This document shows, one piece after another, positions 1 to 8,215 of a stretch of 64,000 nt of DNA. Each line of letters opens with the position of its first letter. Within the stretch, counting starts at the first letter, position 1. The notes below the pieces were generated by a model, which saw nothing but the letters and a program-made list of their open reading frames with translations, was not told the DNA's origin and searched no databases. This stretch comes from Aestuariivita sp. (GTDB lineage Bacteria; Pseudomonadota; Alphaproteobacteria; Rhodobacterales; Rhodobacteraceae), in contig NZ_JAAWWD010000060.1 of NCBI RefSeq assembly GCF_021404545.1, forward strand, positions 62,001-126,000. Direction: 5' to 3'. The position numbers and the translations under genes were made by a program.

Positions 1-746
1 ATGCCTTCAACCGCCTCGTCGGTCTCCCATCTGGTCTTGAGTGCCGCGATGGTCATTGCGATGGTCTGCTCATCGATCCTGGGACCCAGATCGCGGGCCA
101 ATGCCTTGGCGGCGGCAACCGCCCCGGGCGCGCAGGAAAGGTAAGGCGCGACCTCGGCCTCGACTGCCGTCATCAGATCGGCGGCGGGCACGACGCGCGC
201 CAGAAGACCCAGTGTAACGGCCTCATCCGCACCGAACAGGCGTGCGTTCATAAAGACCCGCCTTGCCCGCCCCTCGCCCATCCGCGCGATGACATAGGGC
301 CCGATGGTCGCTGGAATGATACCCAGCCGCGTCTCTGTCAGCCCCATTTTCAGGTGATCGACGCCAATCGCGATATCACAGACCGAGGCCATGCCGACCC
401 CGCCACCAAAAGCATTGCCCTGCACCGCACCAATCAGCGGTTTGGGCAGGGTGTTGAGCGCCTGAAGCATCTGGGCCAGCTTTGCCGCTTCCCGCGCGCG
501 GGTGTCGGGATCGGCGGCCATCTGCGCCTGCATCCAGCCCAGATCGCCGCCCGCGCAAAAGCTTTTGCCCGCGCCGGTCAGCACAACCACACGCACATCC
601 GCATCCGCCCCCAATTGCTGTGTGGCCTGGGTCAGATCGGCCAGCATCTGCGCCGACATCGCGTTATGCTTGTCGGGGCGGTTCAAGGTGAGCGTCGCCA
701 CCCCGCGCCCATCCACGTCAATCGAAATCGTCTCGAACCCGTCCAT
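1..746 (-). CDS. liuC: Enoyl-CoA hydratase/isomerase, probable methylglutaconyl-CoA hydratase, 3' end cut by the window
   Basis: The ATG at 746-744 opens a frame that runs off the window edge after 248 complete codons, so only about the last dozen residues of a roughly 260-residue crotonase should be missing. The reading is my own translation. Crotonase landmarks are visible: LTLNRPDKHNAMS near the start, the oxyanion-hole segment FCAGGDLGWM, and FGGGVGMASVCD followed by ETRLGIIPATIGPY. The family hydrates or isomerises acyl-CoA thioesters. Its place directly downstream of HMG-CoA lyase and methylcrotonyl-CoA carboxylase points to hydration of 3-methylglutaconyl-CoA to HMG-CoA in leucine breakdown. 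The fold is certain; the substrate is inferred from context. Confidence 0.85.
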   Translation of the reverse strand, partial: MDGFETISIDVDGRGVATLTLNRPDKHNAMSAQMLADLTQATQQLGADADVRVVVLTGAGKSFCAGGDLGWMQAQMAADPDTRAREAAKLAQMLQALNTLPKPLIGAVQGNAFGGGVGMASVCDIAIGVDHLKMGLTETRLGIIPATIGPYVIARMGEGRARRVFMNARLFGADEAVTLGLLARVVPAADLMTAVEAEVAPYLSCAPGAVAAAKALARDLGPRIDEQTIAMTIAALKTRWETDEAVEG

Positions 747-810
747 CCTGGCTCTCCCTAAAATATTTGTCGAACATGCGCTCTTGCCAATACTCTTCTG
801 CGAAGAGTTT

Positions 811-1662
811 TCAGCTGCGCATCGCGCGTGCCATTCCGGCTGCCGCCACGATGACGTCCATGTCGAGCCGGGTTTCATATCCCCGATCGCTCAGATGCGC
901 GACCACCGCCTCTGTCGCAACATTTCCCGCAGCTCCGGGCGCATAAGGGCACCCGCCCAGCCCGCCGACAGCGGCATCAAACACCCGCACCCCCCTCTCC
1001 AGCGACGCGTCGATATTGTCGAGCGCCTTGCCCCCGGTATCGTGATAGTGCCCAGCGATCCGGTCCACCGGGATCTCTTGCTCGACCGCGCACAGCATTG
1101 CGCGAATCGTTTCGGGTGTGCCTTTGCCAATCGTATCGCCCAGACTGATCTCGTAGCACCCCATGGCAAAAAGCGCGGCCGCCACACGCGCCACCTGATC
1201 CGGCGCAACCGGCCCGTCATAGGGGCAGTCTGTCACACAGGACACATATCCCCTGACCGGCATCCCGATTGCCCGAGCCGCCTGCGCAACCGGTCTGAAC
1301 CGCTCCAGGCTGTCGGCAATCGTTGCGTTTATATTGGCACGCGAGAACCCCTCGCTGGCCGAGCCGAAAATGGCGATTTCATCGGCCTTGGCCGCGACCG
1401 CATCTTCAAATCCACGCATATTGGGCGCCAGCGCGGCATAGGACACGCCCGGCACGCGGGTGATTCCCGCCAGCACATCCGCGCTTCCGGCCATTTGCGG
1501 GACCCATTTCGGGCTCACAAAACTTGCGCATTCGATGCGGCGGAACCCGGCCTCGCTCAACCGGTCGACCAGCGCGATCTTTTCGGCCACCGGGATATCT
1601 CGGGCTTCGTTCTGCAAGCCGTCGCGGGGACCCACTTCGAAGATCTCAACATATTCTGCCAT
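811..1662 (-). CDS. liuE: Hydroxymethylglutaryl-CoA lyase
   Basis: This enzyme cleaves HMG-CoA to acetoacetate and acetyl-CoA, the last step of leucine catabolism. The protein has the DRE-TIM/HMGL fold: FEVGPRDGLQNE at the N-terminus holds the metal-binding Arg-Asp pair, GDTIGKGTPE is the central motif, and GLGGCPYAPGAAGN near the C-terminus carries the catalytic cysteine loop. About 283 residues is normal. Three in-frame ATGs lie close together (1674, 1668, 1662). I chose 1662 because the product then begins MAEYVEIFEVG like relatives and a GGGA lies six bases upstream; 1674 would add four residues. It sits 33 bases or so after the GST gene in the same direction. Confidence 0.93.
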   Translation of the reverse strand: MAEYVEIFEVGPRDGLQNEARDIPVAEKIALVDRLSEAGFRRIECASFVSPKWVPQMAGSADVLAGITRVPGVSYAALAPNMRGFEDAVAAKADEIAIFGSASEGFSRANINATIADSLERFRPVAQAARAIGMPVRGYVSCVTDCPYDGPVAPDQVARVAAALFAMGCYEISLGDTIGKGTPETIRAMLCAVEQEIPVDRIAGHYHDTGGKALDNIDASLERGVRVFDAAVGGLGGCPYAPGAAGNVATEAVVAHLSDRGYETRLDMDVIVAAAGMARAMRS

Positions 1663-1707
1663 TGCCATTCCCATCGTAGATGAAACGTCCTGCGCCGACC
1701 CGCCGGA

Positions 1708-2367
1708 TTAGTCCGTGCCGACAAGCCGGTCCATGAAATCGGGCCGCGTCTGGGCAAACGAACCCCGTTCCGCCATGGAACCGAACCAATGCGCGAGCGC
1801 GGGCCGCGCCTCCAGCAGAGCGCGCGCCTCCGGAAGGGCCGCGAAATAGTCGATCATCGGGGCCAGATGGCAATCGGCGCGGGTGATGTCGCGCCCGTTC
1901 AGAACAAGGCCCGCGCCCGCGATCTCTTCGAGCGCATCCAGGACCGTGCCGGACGCGGCCAAACCCGCCGCAACGGTTTCGGGATCCGCCGACTCTCCCA
2001 GATGCGGCAGATAGATCCCGTGCGAGAACACCTGCCGGACCAGCGGCTGGTAGAGATAGCTGTCGACGATGCCCTCAACCTGTATCACGCGGGCGCGCGC
2101 CTTGGCCCCTTTGGGCCAAAGCGGCGGCGCATCGAAACCGTCATCAAGATAACCCAGGATCGCCGCTGTCTCATAAAGCACGAACGCGTAATGGCGCAGC
2201 ACCGGGACCCGGCCAAAAGGGTGCATTCCGACCAGGGCCGCCTGACCCGCCGGCGTGAACGGGTCTACCTCGTCATAGTCGTAGGCCAGGTCTTTTTCAT
2301 GCAGCGCCATCCGCACCGCACGGGTATAGACGCTGTGCTCAAAGCCGATAAGAGCGAGCCCCTTCAC
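1708..2367 (-). CDS. Glutathione S-transferase family protein in the leucine operon
   Basis: A 219-residue protein of ordinary GST length. The N-terminal thioredoxin-like half contains the substrate segment GRVPVLRHYAFVLYETAAIL, in which the cis-Pro (VPVL) and the E-T/S pair that bind glutathione can be recognised; the C-terminal half is helical and carries the N-capping-like ITRADCHLAP segment. The start overlaps the end of mccA by four bases (ATGA), so the two are translationally coupled. GSTs are common passengers in Rhodobacteraceae liu clusters but their role there is not settled; conjugating or isomerising a reactive enoyl intermediate is a guess. The family call is firm, the substrate unknown. 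Confidence 0.82.
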   Translation of the reverse strand: MKGLALIGFEHSVYTRAVRMALHEKDLAYDYDEVDPFTPAGQAALVGMHPFGRVPVLRHYAFVLYETAAILGYLDDGFDAPPLWPKGAKARARVIQVEGIVDSYLYQPLVRQVFSHGIYLPHLGESADPETVAAGLAASGTVLDALEEIAGAGLVLNGRDITRADCHLAPMIDYFAALPEARALLEARPALAHWFGSMAERGSFAQTRPDFMDRLVGTD

Positions 2368-4304
2368 GCCGCATCCTCCTCCTCGAGCCGGACCAGCGCA
2401 GCGCCGGCCTCGACCTGGGCGCCCTCGGCCGCCAGAACCTCGGCCACCACACCGTCGCGCGCCGCCAGCAGCGCGTGCTCCATTTTCATCGCCTCGAGCA
2501 CCGCCAGCCTGTCGCCCGCATTCACGTTCTGACCCGGGGTCGCGTAAAGCGCCTTGACCAGGCCAGGCATCGGCGCCTCGATCACATTGCCATCGCCCGC
2601 GGCACTCGTCGCCCGGTCGAGCGGATCGACAATATCAAAAGCCAGGCCATATTGCGCGAAAACAAACACCTGTCCGCCGACGACCGCCGCGCGCGGAGCG
2701 GATGCGCCATCCAGGCGCCAGCCCGCATCGCCATGCCGCGCAGCCACGACCGTTTCTCCCACATGAACGTCGATGGCCGTGGCGGTGTGCACTTCCAGCT
2801 CGACCGCAATGTCCTGATCGTCGTGCCGCAAGGGGATCGCGCGCCGCAAACTGTGCCACAACGTGAACCCCGCATCCGTCGTGGGCCACTCCAGACCTGC
2901 CGCAACGATCGCCGCCCAGGCGATATCGGCCACCGCCGGCGCGTTCTCGGCCACCAGAGCCTCGAGATCCCGGTCGATCAGCCCTGTGTCCACATCGCCC
3001 GCGGCAAAGCCCGCGTGATCGACCAAGGCGCCCAGAAACGCCAGGTTGGTCACCGTCCCGCCCACTTCGGTTTCGCGCAAGGCCTGCGCCATGCGGGTCA
3101 GCGCAACCGCCCGTGTGGATCCATAGGTGATCACCTTGGCGATCATCGGATCGTACCAAGGGCTGATCGCATCGCCCGCGCGCACGCCGCTGTCGGACCG
3201 GGCGATGGGCGGAAACGCCAGATGCGCCAGCGTACCGGTGGCGGGCAAAAACCCCTTGGGCACATCCTCGGCATAAAGCCGCGCCTCAAAGGCGTGGCCG
3301 GTAATCCGCAAATCGTCTTGCGTGGCAGGCAACGGCTCACCGGAAGCCACCCGCAACTGCCAATCCACCAGATCGACGCCCGTGATCGCCTCGGTGATGG
3401 GATGCTCGACCTGAAGGCGGGTGTTCATCTCCATGAACCAGAACCCGTCCGCGCGCAGCCCGTCCGAGCCATCGACGATAAACTCGATGGTTCCGGCCCC
3501 CTTATACCCGATCGCCTCGGCCGCGCGCACGGCGGCCTGTCCCATCGCGGCGCGCATCTCGGGGGTCATGCCCGGCGCGGGGGCCTCCTCGATCACTTTC
3601 TGGTGGCGCCGCTGGAGCGAGCAGTCCCGCTCAAACAAATGCACCGCGCGGGTGCCGTCGCCAAAGACCTGCACCTCGATATGGCGGGGCGTGTCGACGA
3701 ATTTCTCGATCAGCACCGCGTCATTGCCAAAGGCGGTGCGCGCCTCGGCCTTGGCACTTTCCAGCGCGCTGACAAAGGCTTCGGGTGCATCCACCTTGCG
3801 CATGCCCTTGCCGCCACCGCCCGCCACCGCCTTGATCAACACCGGATAGCCGATCTGCGCGGCCTCAACCTCCAGATGGCCGGGATCCTGATCGGCGCCG
3901 TGATAGCCCGGCACGACGGGCACGCCTGCCTCCTCCATCAGTTTCTTGGCCGCATCCTTGAGGCCCATGGCGCGGATTGCCTCTGCGGAGGGGCCGATAA
4001 AGGTCAGGCCCGCCGCCGCGACAGCCTCCACGAAATCGGGGTTCTCCGAAAGAAAACCATAACCGGGGTGGATCGCCTGCGCGCCCGTATCCAACGCGGC
4101 CTGAATGATCCGGTCGCCCCGCAGATAGCTTTCGGCAGGAGCTGCGCCCCCGATCTGGACGGCAAGATCGGCCATGGCGACATGTTTAGCCCCCGCATCC
4201 GCGTCCGAATAAACCGCGACACAGCGCACGCCCATGGCTTGTGCCGTTTGCATCACCCGGCAAGCGATCTCGCCCCGGTTGGCAATCAGGATCGTGTCGA
4301 ACAT
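2364..4304 (-). CDS. liuD: Methylcrotonyl-CoA carboxylase, biotin-carrying alpha subunit
   Basis: The alpha subunit carboxylates its own biotin with ATP and bicarbonate, then the beta subunit moves the carboxyl group to 3-methylcrotonyl-CoA. Domains in order are the biotin carboxylase N-domain (begins MFDTILIANRGEIACRVM), ATP-grasp with the glycine-rich loop GGGGKGMRKV near residue 165 and HPITEAITG plus MNTRLQVEH further on, a linker domain, and a C-terminal biotinyl domain whose EAMKME motif puts the biotinylated lysine at about residue 607. The 646-residue length is typical. Propionyl-CoA carboxylase alpha is similar, but the liu neighbours favour methylcrotonyl-CoA. It follows mccB after 64 bases and overlaps the GST gene by four. 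Confidence 0.94.
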   Translation of the reverse strand: MFDTILIANRGEIACRVMQTAQAMGVRCVAVYSDADAGAKHVAMADLAVQIGGAAPAESYLRGDRIIQAALDTGAQAIHPGYGFLSENPDFVEAVAAAGLTFIGPSAEAIRAMGLKDAAKKLMEEAGVPVVPGYHGADQDPGHLEVEAAQIGYPVLIKAVAGGGGKGMRKVDAPEAFVSALESAKAEARTAFGNDAVLIEKFVDTPRHIEVQVFGDGTRAVHLFERDCSLQRRHQKVIEEAPAPGMTPEMRAAMGQAAVRAAEAIGYKGAGTIEFIVDGSDGLRADGFWFMEMNTRLQVEHPITEAITGVDLVDWQLRVASGEPLPATQDDLRITGHAFEARLYAEDVPKGFLPATGTLAHLAFPPIARSDSGVRAGDAISPWYDPMIAKVITYGSTRAVALTRMAQALRETEVGGTVTNLAFLGALVDHAGFAAGDVDTGLIDRDLEALVAENAPAVADIAWAAIVAAGLEWPTTDAGFTLWHSLRRAIPLRHDDQDIAVELEVHTATAIDVHVGETVVAARHGDAGWRLDGASAPRAAVVGGQVFVFAQYGLAFDIVDPLDRATSAAGDGNVIEAPMPGLVKALYATPGQNVNAGDRLAVLEAMKMEHALLAARDGVVAEVLAAEGAQVEAGAALVRLEEEDAA

Positions 4305-4368
4305 GGGTCTTGTCCTTTTTGAAATGGCTGGATCAGGCGCTCACCGGGATGCTGGGAACAGACGTGCC

Positions 4369-5973
4369 TCACATCCGGAAGACGCCGAAGCGTGTCTCTT
4401 CGATGGACGCGTTCAGCGCGGCGGAGAGGCTGAGGCCGAGCACGTCGCGCGATTTGCGCGGGTCGATGATCCCGTCATCCCACAGCCGCGCGCTGGCATA
4501 GAGCGGATGGGACTGTTCCTCGAACATCTCGATGGTGGGGCGCTTGAACTCCGCCTCCTCACCGACGGACCAGTCGCCGCCCTGCCGTTCGATGGCGTCG
4601 CGTTTGACGGTGGCCAGAACCCCCGCCGCCTGTTCACCGCCCATGACCGAGATGCGGCTGTTGGGCCAGGTCCACAGGAACCGCGGCTGATAGGCGCGCC
4701 CGGCCATGCCGTAATTGCCCGCGCCGAACGAGCCGCCCACTAGCATGGTGATCTTGGGCACCGAGGTGGTGGCCACAGCCGTGACCATCTTGGCCCCATG
4801 CCGGGCGATGCCTTCGTTCTCGTATTTGCGGCCCACCATGAAGCCAGTGATGTTTTGCAGGAAAACCAGCGGAATTTTCCGCTGGCTGCACAGTTCGACA
4901 AAATGTGCGCCTTTTTGCGCGGCTTCGGAAAAGAGCACGCCGTTATTGGCGATGATCCCGACAGGGCAGCCTTTGACATGTGCAAAGCCGCAGACCAGCG
5001 TCTCGCCGAACCGCGCCTTGAACTCGTCAAAGCGCGAGCCATCGACCAGCCGGGCAATGACCTCGCGGATATCATAGGGTGTGCGCAGATCGCCCGGCAC
5101 CACGCCCAGGATCTCTTCGGGATCATAGGCCGGCTCTTCGGGGCTTTGCCATTCGACACCGTTTGGCTTGGCCCGATTCAACCCCGCCACCGCGCGCCGC
5201 GCGAGCGCCAGCGCATGGGCATCATCCTCGGCCAGATAGTCGGCCACACCGGAAAGGCGGGTATGGACATCACCGCCACCCAGATCCTCGGCAGTGACCA
5301 CCTCGCCGGTCGCGGCTTTCACCAGCGGGGGACCGGCCAGAAAGATCGTGCCTTGCTCCTTGACGATGATCGTCACATCCGACATCGCCGGAACATACGC
5401 GCCGCCCGCCGTGCACGAGCCCATCACCACCGCGATCTGGGGAATGCCCTTGGCGCTCATCCTGGCTTGATTGTAAAAGATGCGCCCGAAATGATCGCGG
5501 TCGGGAAAGACCTCGTCCTGATTGGGCAGGTTCGCGCCACCGGAATCGACCAGATAGACGCAAGGCAGATTGCATTCCTCGGCGATCTCCTGGGCGCGCA
5601 GGTGCTTTTTGACTGTCATCGGGTAGTAGGTGCCGCCCTTTACAGTGGCGTCGTTGCAGATCACCATCACCTCCTGGCCCTGCACCCGGCCCACCCCCGC
5701 AATCACTCCTGCCGACGGCGCGGCCCCGTCATAAAGCCCATGCGCGGCCACCGCCCCCACCTCCAGAAACGGCGATCCAGGGTCGAGCAGATTGGCCACC
5801 CGCCTGCGCGGCAGCATCTTGCCCCGGCTTTCGTGGCGCGCGCGGGATTTCTCCCCTCCGCCCAGCCGCGCGGCCCCTGCCGCGGCCTCGATCGTTGCCA
5901 GAGCTTCAAGATGGGCGGCCCGGTTCTGAGCAAAAACCTCGCCTGAGGTCAGAACGGCGGATTTCAGTTTCAT
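4369..5973 (-). CDS. liuB: Methylcrotonyl-CoA carboxylase, carboxyltransferase beta subunit
   Basis: A 534-residue carboxyltransferase, the normal length for the MCC beta subunit. The N-terminal crotonase-like half contains [22 protein letters not shown] and [15 protein letters not shown], the oxyanion-hole region typical of MCC-beta; the C-terminal half has QNITGFMVG and [16 protein letters not shown]. It transfers carboxyl from biotin to 3-methylcrotonyl-CoA. It heads the downstream liu block (liuB-liuD-GST-liuE-liuC) and is divided from ivd by the divergently transcribed ompW. Its promoter must therefore lie in the 131-base region shared with ompW. Confidence 0.95.
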   Translation of the reverse strand: MKLKSAVLTSGEVFAQNRAAHLEALATIEAAAGAARLGGGEKSRARHESRGKMLPRRRVANLLDPGSPFLEVGAVAAHGLYDGAAPSAGVIAGVGRVQGQEVMVICNDATVKGGTYYPMTVKKHLRAQEIAEECNLPCVYLVDSGGANLPNQDEVFPDRDHFGRIFYNQARMSAKGIPQIAVVMGSCTAGGAYVPAMSDVTIIVKEQGTIFLAGPPLVKAATGEVVTAEDLGGGDVHTRLSGVADYLAEDDAHALALARRAVAGLNRAKPNGVEWQSPEEPAYDPEEILGVVPGDLRTPYDIREVIARLVDGSRFDEFKARFGETLVCGFAHVKGCPVGIIANNGVLFSEAAQKGAHFVELCSQRKIPLVFLQNITGFMVGRKYENEGIARHGAKMVTAVATTSVPKITMLVGGSFGAGNYGMAGRAYQPRFLWTWPNSRISVMGGEQAAGVLATVKRDAIERQGGDWSVGEEAEFKRPTIEMFEEQSHPLYASARLWDDGIIDPRKSRDVLGLSLSAALNASIEETRFGVFRM

Positions 5974-6032
5974 ATGACGGCTCCCTTACGCGCGCGTATT
6001 AGTGGAATGTGACGTAGCGGCATTTTGTTTTC

Positions 6033-6046
6033 TTGATGCAAATCAA
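6033..6046. promoter_or_regulatory. Perfect FNR/FnrL-type box in front of ompW
   Basis: TTGAT-GCAA-ATCAA matches the FNR/Anr/FnrL consensus (TTGAT-N4-ATCAA) at all ten conserved positions. Its centre is 65.5 bases before the ompW ATG. A TAGAGT at 6070-6075 would be a -10 box if transcription starts near 6081, which puts the FNR site at about -41.5, the class II activator position. The same region also holds the liuB promoter, so an effect on the leucine genes is possible. Confidence 0.85.
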
Positions 6047-6104
6047 GACACTGACCCGTCCGGCAACGGTAGAGTGAAGCATAACTCAATGAAATGGTGA
6101 CATC

Positions 6105-6707
6105 ATGACCCGTATCTCTGTCTTTGCCGCTGCCTCCACCGCGCTTTGCCTGTTGGCCGCACCCGCTTTCGCGCAATCCCAGGGGGATTGGACCTTTGGC
6201 ATCGGGATCGGCAACGTCGATCCGAAATCCGACAACGGCACGCTTGCGGGCGGCTCGGCGACAATTGACGACAACACCCAGTTGACCCTCACAGGGGAGT
6301 ATTTCATTCGCGACAATCTGGGGATCGAGCTTCTGGCGGCCACACCGTTTGAGCATGACGTCTCGATCAATGGCGGCTTTGCCGGCCGGGTCAAGCATCT
6401 GCCACCGACCGTCTCGCTCAACTATCACTTCCCCACACAGGGCAATATCAAACCTTTCGCCGGGATCGGTCTGAACTATACCACCTTCTTTGACGAAAGC
6501 TCGCCGCTGGGCACGCTTGAGTTGGACGACTCGTTCGGGGTGGCCGTGCAGGTCGGCGTCGACTTCATGGTTGGGCCGCAAGGTGCGTTGCGCGTGAATG
6601 CACGCTGGATCGACATCGAAAGCGATGTCACCCTGAACGGCGCGCCCATCGGCACAGCCGAGATCGATCCGGTTGTTCTGGGCGTCGCTTACGTCCATCG
6701 GTTCTGA
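6105..6707 (+). CDS. ompW: OmpW family outer-membrane protein
   Basis: A 200-residue OmpW-type eight-stranded beta-barrel. A signal peptide ends AAPAFA with cleavage after about residue 23, followed by alternating hydrophobic strands such as FGIGIGNVDP, NTQLTLTGEYFI, NLGIELLAATPF and KPFAGIGLNYT, and the C-terminus ends in Phe (VHRF) as outer-membrane proteins do. OmpW proteins form narrow hydrophobic channels and are often induced under low oxygen. The perfect FNR-type box upstream supports such control here. It stands alone on the plus strand between ivd and liuB and breaks the leucine cluster. A strong hairpin follows the stop codon. Confidence 0.92.
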   Translation: MTRISVFAAASTALCLLAAPAFAQSQGDWTFGIGIGNVDPKSDNGTLAGGSATIDDNTQLTLTGEYFIRDNLGIELLAATPFEHDVSINGGFAGRVKHLPPTVSLNYHFPTQGNIKPFAGIGLNYTTFFDESSPLGTLELDDSFGVAVQVGVDFMVGPQGALRVNARWIDIESDVTLNGAPIGTAEIDPVVLGVAYVHRF

Positions 6708-6715
6708 TCCCCCCT

Positions 6716-6739
6716 CTGGCCGGGGGCGACCCCGGCCAG
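6716..6739. terminator. GC-rich hairpin between convergent ompW and ivd
   Basis: CTGGCCGGGG and CCCCGGCCAG form a perfect 10-bp stem around a GCGA tetraloop, nine bases after the ompW stop and just before the ivd stop on the other strand. There is no clear T-tract on either side, so it may end transcription weakly in both directions or only protect 3' ends. Confidence 0.65.
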
Positions 6740-6746
6740 CCTCCCC

Positions 6747-7910
6747 TCAGGACATTGCGCCCATCAATTCGCGCCCGATCAGCATCCGGCGCACTTCTGA
6801 CGTTCCGGCACCGATTTCCATCAGCTTGGCATCGCGGAAGATCCGCGCCACCGGACTGTCGTTCAGGAACCCTGCCCCGCCCATCGCCTGCACCGCTTGG
6901 TGCGCTTGGGTCATCGCCACTTCCGAGGCATAAAGACAGCACGCCGCCGCATCCTGGCGCGTGGCCTCTCCCCGGTCACAGGCTTTGGCGCATTCATAGA
7001 CATAGGCCCGTGCGGAATTCATCGCCGTGTACATATCGGCGATCTTGCCTTGCATCAGTTGGAAATTTCCGATGGGCTGGCCGAACTGCTTGCGCTCGCT
7101 CAGATAGGGCATGATCTCATCGAGACAGGCCGCGATAATGCCGGTGCCGATCCCGGCCAGCACGACGCGCTCGTAATCCAGGCCCGACATCAGCACGGCA
7201 ACGCCGCGCCCCTCTTCGCCCAGCACATTCTCGAACGGGACCTCGACATCTTCAAAGATCAGCTCGGCCGTGTTCGATCCGCGCATGCCCAGCTTGTCGA
7301 AATGCGGTGAGGTCGAAAATCCTGTCATCTCCTTTTCGATCAGAAACGCGGTGATCCCCTTGGAGCCCGCCTCCGGGTCGGTCTTGGCATAAACCACCAG
7401 CGTATCGGCATCCGGCCCGTTGGTGATCCAGTATTTCGTCCCGTTTAGACGGTAGTGGTCGTTGCGCTTTTCCGCGCGCAGCTTCATCGACACAACATCC
7501 GATCCCGCACCGGCTTCGGACATGGCCAGCGCACCCACATGCTCGCCCGACACCAGGCCCGGCAGGTATTTGGCCTTCTGCTCGGCCGTGCCGTTCAGCT
7601 TGATCTGGTTCACGCAGAGGTTGGAATGCGCGCCATAGGACAGTGAGACCGAGGCTGACGCGCGCGCGATCTCTTCGACCGCGACAACATGAGCGAGATA
7701 GCTCATGCCCGCCCCGCCATAGTCTTCGTCAACGGTGATGCCCAACAGGCCCAACTCGCCCATTTCGCGCCAAAGCTCATTGGGAAAGGCGTTCTTGGCG
7801 TCGATCTCGGCGGCCATGGGTTTGACCCTGTCTTGCGCCCAGCGATGCACCACCTCGCGCAACGCGTTGACGTCTTCCCCCAGATCGAACTGCATCACGG
7901 CATTGAACAT
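6747..7910 (-). CDS. liuA: Isovaleryl-CoA dehydrogenase
   Basis: A flavin acyl-CoA dehydrogenase that oxidises isovaleryl-CoA to 3-methylcrotonyl-CoA and passes electrons to ETF. The 387-residue product from the ATG at 7910 has the family landmarks: [47 protein letters not shown] and, decisively, [12 protein letters not shown] with Glu247 in the position of the catalytic base peculiar to isovaleryl-CoA dehydrogenases. The frame stays open upstream of 7910 but that part reads as non-coding, and [13 protein letters not shown] is the usual N-terminus with GAGGGAG-like purine sequence ahead of it. A palindromic operator lies 20-44 bases upstream. Confidence 0.95.
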   Translation of the reverse strand: MFNAVMQFDLGEDVNALREVVHRWAQDRVKPMAAEIDAKNAFPNELWREMGELGLLGITVDEDYGGAGMSYLAHVVAVEEIARASASVSLSYGAHSNLCVNQIKLNGTAEQKAKYLPGLVSGEHVGALAMSEAGAGSDVVSMKLRAEKRNDHYRLNGTKYWITNGPDADTLVVYAKTDPEAGSKGITAFLIEKEMTGFSTSPHFDKLGMRGSNTAELIFEDVEVPFENVLGEEGRGVAVLMSGLDYERVVLAGIGTGIIAACLDEIMPYLSERKQFGQPIGNFQLMQGKIADMYTAMNSARAYVYECAKACDRGEATRQDAAACCLYASEVAMTQAHQAVQAMGGAGFLNDSPVARIFRDAKLMEIGAGTSEVRRMLIGRELMGAMS

Positions 7911-7929
7911 GGCCCGCGACTCCCTCAGC

Positions 7930-7954
7930 GTTATTGAACACTTGTTCATATAAC
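7930..7954. promoter_or_regulatory. Palindromic operator candidate upstream of ivd
   Basis: TGAACA-CT-TGTTCA (7935-7948) is a perfect inverted repeat, and flanking GTTAT (7930-7934) and ATAAC (7950-7954) extend the symmetry with one extra base on one side. It lies 20-44 bases before the ivd start codon, where a repressor would block transcription. TetR-family regulators use sites of this shape; which protein binds here is not shown by the window. No second copy was seen before liuB. Confidence 0.65.
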
Positions 7955-8215
7955 GCGCAGAAAGCCCCCCGGTCAAGGCATGCCGCGCTTTCCGGTGCAG
8001 CGTGTGTCTGAGCAGTCGCGTGACAGATATGATTTCAAAATTGACCCGGAGGCTTGCACTCCACGCCTGCGCACCGAAGACGTCGGCACCACGCGCAAGG
8101 TCGCGCCGATCTCGAGACAGGGGCACCCCGCGCGGGGCGGCGGCAGGTTCGGGCAAAGCTCTGCCAGAATGCGCCAATCAAGCACATGAAACGCGCCGTG
8201 AGGCGCTCCTTTGGA
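7955..8215. other. Non-coding stretch between DegT gene and ivd operator
   Basis: About 260 bases with no ORF that reads like a protein. Together with 7911-7954 it must hold the ivd promoter. I see no RNA gene or repeat in it. Confidence 0.5.

Noticed and set aside
2475-4322. A 615-codon plus-strand frame opposite liuD
   Set aside because: Antisense of a biotin carboxylase with intact motifs; no domain in the shadow peptide.
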